This document shows, piece by piece, positions 1 to 4,275 of a stretch of DNA of 5,673 nt. Within the stretch, counting starts at the first letter, position 1. Each line of letters starts with the position of its first letter. The translations under genes and the position numbers were made by a program. Below the pieces are notes generated by a model. The model was not told the DNA's origin and searched no databases. It saw nothing but the letters and a program-made list of their open reading frames with translations. Location of the stretch: contig JAMFST010000009.1 of the NCBI GenBank assembly GCA_026225435.1, forward strand, positions 1 to 5,673. Reading direction: 5' to 3'. This DNA is from Labilithrix luteola (GTDB taxonomy: Bacteria > Myxococcota_A > Polyangia > Polyangiales > Polyangiaceae).

Positions 1-113
1 GGTGCGGGCGGAGGCGGCGTGGCCGGCATGGGAGCCGCCGGCGGTGGAGACGCGCTGCAGCCCGCGACGAGCGCGAAAGCGAGGACGCCGGCCAACCTGT
101 CGAGAGAGCTCAT
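1..113 (-). CDS. Lipoprotein, N-terminal fragment (runs off the window)
   Basis: Only the first 37 codons are present; the gene continues beyond base 1. The ATG at 113-111 overlaps the TGA of the preceding membrane-protein gene as ATGA, so the two are probably translationally coupled. The reading begins MSSLDRLAGVLAFALVAGCS: a short N-terminus with one Arg, a hydrophobic stretch from about residue 7 to 17, and a lipobox V16-A17-G18-C19. Cys19 would be the lipidated residue after signal peptidase II cleavage. Residue +2 is Ser rather than Asp, which by the usual Lol rule favours the outer membrane. After Cys19 comes an Ala/Pro-rich stretch (residues 20-37), typical of a flexible tether. The mature domain is outside the window, so no function can be given. 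The signal peptide and the overlap are seen directly; the outer-membrane location is inferred. Confidence 0.72.
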   Translation of the reverse strand, partial: MSSLDRLAGVLAFALVAGCSASPPPAAPMPATPPPPA

Positions 114-751
114 GCAGCCGATGATAGCGACCGCCGCGCCGTCGCCACCATCCACGCGAGCAGAAAGACGGCCGCCACCTTCTGCGTGAGCGGCAGCGCG
201 AGGTCGCAGGCGTCCGGCCAGACGAGGATCTTCACGTACAGGGCCGTCGTCAGCAGCGCGAGGCTGACCGCCAGCGCCGCGATCATGCGCAGGCCGGCGC
301 CCGCCGTGCGCGCGTGATGCGCAGCGAGCGCGGCGGCGACGAGACCGGGCACCGCGGCGAGGAAGACGACCACCGCGTGCTTGTGCGCGTCGACCGACGA
401 GGGAGACAGCGCCACGAGCGGCACGGCGATGCCGGCGACGGTGCCGAGGACCTTCGTGAGCCGCCGCGGATCGAGCTGGAAGAAGCCGACGACGGCCACA
501 CCGAGCGCGAACATGGCGGCGCGCATCGCCCGGACACTGAGCGAGTTGTCCGCGCCGCCGAGCGAGAGCGGGTGGGTGAGATCGCAGAAGTAGTTGGCGA
601 GCGGGTCGAAGCCGCGGCTCTCGGCGTGGCAGAAGGTACCGCCGGGATAGAGGTAGGCGGCGCGGGCGAAGAAGAGGACGAAGCCGCTCACGCCGACGCT
701 CACCAGGGCCACCGCGGGGCCGGCGGTGCTCCTGGGCGCGCTCGCGCTCAT
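110..751 (-). CDS. Six-helix membrane protein of unknown function
   Basis: This 213-residue protein has six hydrophobic segments at about 12-34, 74-92, 101-117, 126-144, 154-174 and 190-205. Arg/Lys-rich turns (PRR near 95-97, R147/R155, R206-R207) alternate with acidic or neutral loops, so the positive-inside rule places both termini in the cytoplasm. The long first outside loop (35-73) carries YPGG (35-38), Cys41, His42, Cys56 and His60; Cys182 lies in the last outside loop and His123/His125 in the middle one. I do not recognise the family with certainty. The YPGG...NYFCDL pattern recalls DUF998-like membrane proteins, but this is a weak impression. The ATG at 751 lies 7 nt after the pgeF stop and has a GGTGA Shine-Dalgarno-like sequence just upstream, so it belongs to the pgeF transcription unit. 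Its stop overlaps the next lipoprotein start. Confidence 0.8.
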   Translation of the reverse strand: MSASAPRSTAGPAVALVSVGVSGFVLFFARAAYLYPGGTFCHAESRGFDPLANYFCDLTHPLSLGGADNSLSVRAMRAAMFALGVAVVGFFQLDPRRLTKVLGTVAGIAVPLVALSPSSVDAHKHAVVVFLAAVPGLVAAALAAHHARTAGAGLRMIAALAVSLALLTTALYVKILVWPDACDLALPLTQKVAAVFLLAWMVATARRSLSSAA

Positions 752-758
752 CGGCGGA

Positions 759-1451
759 TCACCGCGCGCTCGCGACGGCGGCGATGCGGTGGCGTCCGGC
801 GTTGGCGCCGTCGCGGCGGTAGGAGTGGAAGCGCTCGGCGTCGCAGCGGGTGCAGCCTTCGAGGCGAGTCACGTTCTCGGCCGCGATCCCGGCGCGCGCG
901 AGGTGCACGCGGACGGCGAGGTCGAGATCGACGTGCGGGTTCTTCCCGCCCGCCTGCGGCACGACGACACCATCGCGATGATCGCTGGCGGCGGCGATCG
1001 TCTCGGCGACGTCGGCGCCCACCTCGAAGCAGCAGCTGCCGATGTGCGGACCGATGACCACGGTCCACGTGGCGACCCGGTCGGAGCCGGAGACGCGGCC
1101 AAGCTCGGCGAGCGCGTTCGGAATCACGCCGGCGACGAAGCCGCGCCACCCGGCGTGAATGGCGGCGACCGCACCGGTATCGGACCGCGCGACCAGCGGG
1201 ACGCAGTCGGCCACCTTGATGGCGACCGCGACGCCGGCCACCGCGGTCACCAGCGCGTCCGCCTCCGTCCCCTCGGGTACCGGCTCGAGACGGGCCGTCA
1301 CCACGGCCGCGCCGTGCACCTGCTTCGCCTCGCGCAGCCCGTTCGCCGCCACGCCGAGATGCGCCGCGAGCCGCGCCGCCGGAACGTCGCGCAGGGAGAA
1401 GGCATGCCGGAACCCGGAGAGCTCCGGCGCGTCGAGAAATTCCGCCGCCAT
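759..1451 (-). CDS. pgeF: PgeF/YfiH-family protein (peptidoglycan editing factor, multicopper 'laccase' domain)
   Basis: The 230-residue protein is a complete YfiH/PgeF (Cu-oxidase_4, once called polyphenol oxidase) family member; the family is usually about 240 residues. Family motifs occur in order: KQVHG (43-47), ADALVT (64-69), ADCVPL (81-86), HAGWRG (99-104), IGPHIGSCCFEVG (133-145), CTRC (200-203) and FHSYRRDG (208-215). His46, Cys83 and His99 match the conserved metal-binding His/Cys/His set. In E. coli PgeF removes wrongly incorporated L-Ser from cell-wall precursors; other members act on purine nucleosides (deaminase/phosphorylase activity). The exact substrate here is not decided by sequence. 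There is no signal peptide, so it is cytoplasmic. The ATG at 1451 has no good Shine-Dalgarno but has a TAGGGT hexamer 6 nt before it, suggesting leaderless transcription. The gene starts 9 bp from the inverted-repeat element and is followed after 7 nt by a membrane-protein gene. Confidence 0.95.
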   Translation of the reverse strand: MAAEFLDAPELSGFRHAFSLRDVPAARLAAHLGVAANGLREAKQVHGAAVVTARLEPVPEGTEADALVTAVAGVAVAIKVADCVPLVARSDTGAVAAIHAGWRGFVAGVIPNALAELGRVSGSDRVATWTVVIGPHIGSCCFEVGADVAETIAAASDHRDGVVVPQAGGKNPHVDLDLAVRVHLARAGIAAENVTRLEGCTRCDAERFHSYRRDGANAGRHRIAAVASAR

Positions 1452-1457
1452 GCGCGC

Positions 1458-1463
1458 ACCCTA
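1458..1463 (-). promoter_or_regulatory. Candidate -10 hexamer of pgeF, at the edge of the mobile element
   Basis: Read on the minus strand, TAGGGT ends 6 nt before the pgeF ATG, which would put the transcription start at or next to the start codon. Its first three bases (TAG) belong to the CTAG at the boundary of the inverted-repeat element, and the rest is host flank. No clear TTGACA-like -35 box is present 16-18 bp upstream, where the sequence is element DNA. It matches TATAAT at only three positions; support comes mainly from the same layout in front of other genes in this window. Confidence 0.35.
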
Positions 1464-1480
1464 GCAGCCCGTTGAAAAAC
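1461..1480 (+). repeat. Left terminal inverted repeat of the MITE-like element
   Basis: CTAGCAGCCCGTTGAAAAAC is the exact reverse complement of 1599-1618. Pairing ends abruptly at both sides: 1460/1619 and 1481/1598 do not pair. Confidence 0.9.
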
Positions 1481-1506
1481 TCCCGTCGCCCAACTTGTCC
1501 GCATCG

Positions 1507-1518
1507 CGCCGGCCGGCG
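1507..1518. repeat. 12-bp perfect palindrome inside the element
   Basis: CGCCGGCCGGCG reads the same on both strands. It is one of three self-complementary sequences in the interior of the miniature element. In DNA this rich in G and C a 12-bp palindrome could be chance. Confidence 0.5.
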
Positions 1519-1532
1519 TTGCTCGTCGGTCA

Positions 1533-1546
1533 CGGGCAAAAGCCCG
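1533..1546. repeat. Small hairpin inside the element
   Basis: CGGGC-AAAA-GCCCG is a perfect 5-bp stem with a four-base A loop (T loop on the other strand). No run of T follows on either strand, so it is not a standard intrinsic terminator. Confidence 0.5.
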
Positions 1547-1563
1547 CTCCCTCCTCGCGCCTT

Positions 1564-1581
1564 GGCCGCCACGAGGCGGCC
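1564..1581. repeat. 7-bp stem hairpin inside the element
   Basis: GGCCGCC-ACGA-GGCGGCC is a perfect 7-bp stem with a 4-base loop, close to the right terminal repeat. It has no T tract, so transcription termination is not supported. Confidence 0.55.
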
Positions 1582-1598
1582 GGCGTCGGGCTCGGTCC

Positions 1599-1618
1599 GT
1601 TTTTCAACGGGCTGCTAG
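1599..1618 (-). repeat. Right terminal inverted repeat of the MITE-like element
   Basis: This is the perfect 20-bp reverse complement of 1461-1480. Its terminal CTAG supplies the TAG (1617-1615 on the minus strand) that ends the restored reading frame of the neighbouring membrane-protein gene. With host flank it also forms a 7-bp hairpin, ACGGGCT-GCT-AGCCCGT, at 1607-1623. Confidence 0.9.
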
Positions 1619-2000
1619 CCCGTCGTGTGCGGCGTGAGCCAGGCATTGAGGCGAGCGACGACCCGACGGTGCGGCCGGACCGAGGCATACGACGCGTGCA
1701 GCTCCAGACCGTCTCCGCGCCCGGCCAGCGCCGACCGGAGACCACCAGGTGCCCCGCTTCGACGCGCGCGCGCACCGTCACCAGCGGGAACATGGTGAAC
1801 GAGACCATCGCGAGGAAGGCGAGCGCGCCGAGCGCCGTGTGGAGCGACGTGTCCGCCGTCTGGGTGGAGATGACCCAGACGAAGCCCGACACGAGGATCA
1901 GCAGGGCGCCGAGGCGCGTCCACGAGTCGACGCAGACGAAGCGCAGCACCAGCGACGAGCGGCCGGTGGCGCCGCCCGCCCGGTACGGCGGCTCAGACAT
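1615..2000 (-). CDS. Two-helix membrane protein, probably frameshifted near 1735
   Basis: The ATG at 2000 overlaps the stop of the 74-codon gene by 8 nt, indicating translational coupling. Residues 1-28 are polar. Helices lie at about 29-46 (LGALLILVSGFVWVI) and 54-76, followed by a beta-like stretch, VRARVEAGHLVVSG (76-89), of the kind seen at the start of bacterial PH-like domains after two helices. From about base 1735 the same frame becomes Arg/Pro/Ser-rich, runs into the mobile element and ends only at 1530. The neighbouring frame from 1734 reads SALAGRGDGLELHASYASVR, then on through RRVVARLNAWL, and stops at TAG 1617-1615. One missing base near 1735 would join the two parts into about 128 residues. 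I therefore annotate to 1615; the literal uninterrupted frame is 1530-2000 (156 codons). Whether the shift is a mutation or a sequence error cannot be told here. Function is unknown. Confidence 0.6.
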
Positions 2001-2217
2001 CGTAACCGAGCGCCGCGAGCTGCGACCGCAGCCAGAACAGGGCCGGCGGGGCGAGCAGCACGCCCTTGAAGCTGAGGCTCACCTCCGTCCCGGCGTGCGC
2101 CGCCGAGAGGACGTCCACCACGCACAGCTTCATCAGCACGGCGCCTGCACCGACGAGGACCAGCGCGGCCGCTTTCTGCGTCCACGGCCGCCGGATCACG
2201 GTTCCTTGAACGGCCAC
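1993..2217 (-). CDS. Small two-helix membrane protein, 74 residues
   Basis: The protein starts with GTG at 2217-2215 and reads MAVQGTVIRRPWTQKAAALV, continuing with hydrophobic segments at about 17-38 and 50-65 and ending at GYDV (71-74). The basic N-terminus (R9, R10, K15) suggests a cytoplasmic start and therefore a hairpin of two helices with both ends inside. I do not recognise a family. The GTG start is supported by a TAGGCT hexamer 6 nt upstream on the minus strand; GAGG is present but only 2 nt from the GTG, too close for ordinary ribosome binding. A GTG at codon 7 is the main alternative. Its stop lies inside the start of the next membrane-protein gene (8-nt overlap), so the two are probably made together. 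It is transcribed divergently from the Ser/Thr kinase. Confidence 0.62.
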   Translation of the reverse strand: MAVQGTVIRRPWTQKAAALVLVGAGAVLMKLCVVDVLSAAHAGTEVSLSFKGVLLAPPALFWLRSQLAALGYDV

Positions 2218-2301
2218 GACCTCAGCCTACGCCAGCGGGCGTTCTTTCGCATGCGACCAGGCACCAGCTAGCGGGCAGGGCGTGATACGCCTAGCGGTTG
2301 G
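2218..2301. promoter_or_regulatory. Divergent intergenic region between the small membrane-protein genes and the kinase
   Basis: These 84 bp must carry the start signals for both directions. A perfect 10-bp palindrome, TCGCATGCGA (2247-2256), lies 18-27 bp upstream of the leftward TAGGCT hexamer, overlapping where a -35 box would be, so it is a candidate operator. A second inverted repeat, GCGT-GAT-ACGC, is at 2280-2290. CTAGCGG occurs twice, at 2268-2274 and 2291-2297, 23 bp apart. I see no convincing -10 box or Shine-Dalgarno for the kinase. All sites are short, and only the palindrome is likely to repay testing. Confidence 0.35.
2224..2229 (-). promoter_or_regulatory. Candidate -10 hexamer of the 74-residue membrane-protein gene
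   Basis: TAGGCT on the minus strand ends 6 nt before the GTG start, matching the spacing seen before pgeF and close to that before yfcF. It would give a leaderless or near-leaderless transcript. The -35 region is not consensus-like. Confidence 0.35.
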
Positions 2302-3456
<1,155 letters not shown>

Positions 3457-3470
3457 GGCGCGATCGCGGG

Positions 3471-3476
3471 TACAGT
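3471..3476 (+). promoter_or_regulatory. Candidate -10 hexamer of yfcF
   Basis: TACAGT lies 7 nt before the ATG at 3484, within the 27-bp gap after the kinase stop. It matches TATAAT at four of six positions. A perfect CGCGATCGCG palindrome (3459-3468) sits immediately upstream. The placement predicts a leaderless transcript and a promoter for yfcF independent of the kinase gene. Confidence 0.42.
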
Positions 3477-3483
3477 GCGCGCC

Positions 3484-4152
3484 ATGAGCGCTCCCGTTTC
3501 TCGCGTGCTCCACGTCCAGTCGATGTGGACCAGCCCGTACGTGCTGTCCTGCTTCGTCACGCTGCGCGCCAAGCGGCTCGAGTTCACCCTCGAGCCGGTG
3601 CACCTGCACGAGAAGGCGCACCTGGAGCCGGCGTTCGCCGATCTCTCGCTGACCGCGCGCGTGCCGACGTACGTGGAAGGCGACTTCGCGGTCTCCGAGT
3701 CCAGCGCCATCGTCGAGTACCTCGAGGACGCGTATCCGGCGCCGGCGCACGCCGCGGTCCTTCCGGTCGACGCGAAGCCGCGTGCCCGCGCCCGGCAGGT
3801 GATGGCCTGGGTGCGCAGCGATCTGATGCCGATCCGCGAGGAGCGCTCCTCGGAGTACGTCTTCTACCCGCACGACAAGCTGACGCCGTTCGCGCCGCTC
3901 TCGCCCGCCGGCCTGCGCGCGGCGGACAAGCTGGTGCGTGCCGCCTCCGCGCTGGTTCCCGAGGACAGCGGCCCGCTCTTCGGCGCCTGGTCCATCGCCG
4001 ACACCGACCTGGCGATGATGCTCCAGCGGCTCCACCGGACCGGGTACCAGCTGCCCACCAAGCTGGTCGCCTTCGCCGAGCGTGAATGGAAGAACCCGGC
4101 GATCGTCGAATTCTGCGACCATGAGCGGCCGGCGTACCAGCCCACGTCGTGA
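3484..4152 (+). CDS. yfcF: Glutathione S-transferase, YfcF type
   Basis: The 222-residue protein has the two-domain GST layout and closely resembles E. coli YfcF (about 214 residues). The thioredoxin-like domain spans about 7-85. TSPYVLS (16-22) holds the likely glutathione-activating Ser17, RVPTY (59-63) contains the cis-proline P61, and SESSAIVEYLED (71-82) is the glutathione-binding turn. The helical domain carries the YfcF-like run RARARQVMAWVRSDLMPIRE (100-119) and the fold-defining WSIADTDLAMM (169-179), with D173 as N-cap. YfcF-type enzymes conjugate or reduce with glutathione and are linked to peroxide tolerance in E. coli; the natural substrate is unknown. The protein is cytoplasmic with no signal peptide. 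An in-frame GTG at 3475 lies 9 nt upstream, but it would fall inside the TACAGT hexamer, so ATG 3484 is preferred. No Shine-Dalgarno is evident. It follows the kinase after 27 bp and may be partly read through from it. Confidence 0.93.
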   Translation: MSAPVSRVLHVQSMWTSPYVLSCFVTLRAKRLEFTLEPVHLHEKAHLEPAFADLSLTARVPTYVEGDFAVSESSAIVEYLEDAYPAPAHAAVLPVDAKPRARARQVMAWVRSDLMPIREERSSEYVFYPHDKLTPFAPLSPAGLRAADKLVRAASALVPEDSGPLFGAWSIADTDLAMMLQRLHRTGYQLPTKLVAFAEREWKNPAIVEFCDHERPAYQPTS

Positions 4153-4160
4153 GGCACGTG

Positions 4161-4190
4161 CTACCCACCTGGCCGCGCGACCGGTGGTAG
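4161..4190. promoter_or_regulatory. Imperfect stem-loop before the penicillin-binding protein gene
   Basis: CTACCCACC (4161-4169) can pair with GGTGGTAG (4183-4190), leaving one bulged C and a 13-base loop. There is no T run afterwards, so an intrinsic terminator for yfcF is doubtful. The right arm runs into the TAGAAC hexamer, so the repeat could instead be an operator. A CACGTG palindrome lies just before it at 4155-4160. Confidence 0.3.
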
Positions 4191-4193
4191 AAC
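4188..4193 (+). promoter_or_regulatory. Candidate -10 hexamer pointing at ATG 4201
   Basis: TAGAAC is 7 nt before the ATG at 4201, exactly the spacing of TACAGT before yfcF. It matches TATAAT at four positions. It suggests that transcription starts at or near ATG 4201, upstream of the apparent penicillin-binding protein start at 4272. Confidence 0.35.
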
Positions 4194-4200
4194 GGGCGGC

Positions 4201-4275
4201 ATGAAGCGGAATCGCCCGGCGCGCCGGGGCGTTGGCAGCCGGATGACGCGCACGTCGAGGTCGGTCCCCTCGTGA
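4201..4275 (+). CDS. 24-codon basic upstream ORF (leader peptide, or the real start of the next gene)
   Basis: ATG at 4201 opens a 24-residue reading, MKRNRPARRGVGSRMTRTSR and four more residues, rich in Arg/Lys. It ends with a TGA at 4273-4275 that overlaps the GTG start of the penicillin-binding protein gene as GTGA. A -10-like TAGAAC stands 7 nt before the ATG. Three readings are possible: a translated leader coupled to the next gene, the true N-terminus of that protein separated by a one-base sequence error, or chance. Both this frame and the downstream gene's frame are open and GC3-rich from 4201 to 4272, so codon use does not decide. Confidence 0.3.
   Translation: MKRNRPARRGVGSRMTRTSRSVPS

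Larger units (their letters stand above)
1461..1618. mobile_element. Miniature inverted-repeat element (MITE-like), 158 bp
   Basis: The segment is bounded by perfect 20-bp terminal inverted repeats and contains no plausible gene. The outermost four bases at each end are CTAG. Because CTAG is its own reverse complement, it can be either the end of the repeat or a 4-bp target-site duplication. In the second case the element proper is 1465-1614 (150 bp) with 16-bp repeats. Removing the element plus one CTAG joins the upstream gene's TAG stop directly to the pgeF leader, which supports the duplication model. A YTAR-type 4-bp target is known for part of the IS5 family, but I cannot assign a parent transposon from the termini. 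The interior contains several short perfect hairpins. A non-autonomous element moved in trans is the most likely reading; an intergenic folded repeat of another kind remains possible. Confidence 0.75.

Noticed and set aside
726..1475. A 249-codon plus-strand open frame opposite pgeF
   Set aside because: pgeF is certain on the minus strand. The antisense translation is low-complexity (Arg/Gly/Ala/His) and is a by-product of GC-rich codon use.
1530..1614. The extra C-terminal codons of the two-helix membrane protein read through the element
   Set aside because: This stretch is element DNA and its peptide is Pro/Arg/Ser-rich. The restored frame ends at 1615, so I treat the extension as an artefact of the frameshift.
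1599..1623. Hairpin plus T tract at the right element edge as an intrinsic terminator
   Set aside because: The T run precedes the hairpin on the plus strand and appears as A on the minus strand, so neither direction has a stem followed by U residues.
1495..2271. A 258-codon plus-strand open frame starting inside the mobile element
   Set aside because: It runs antisense to two small membrane-protein genes and begins in the repeat element. Its translation is Arg/Pro/Thr-rich with no domain.
3475..3483. Upstream GTG start for yfcF
   Set aside because: It would overlap the likely -10 hexamer and add only three residues. ATG 3484 fits YfcF proteins, which begin shortly before the first beta strand.
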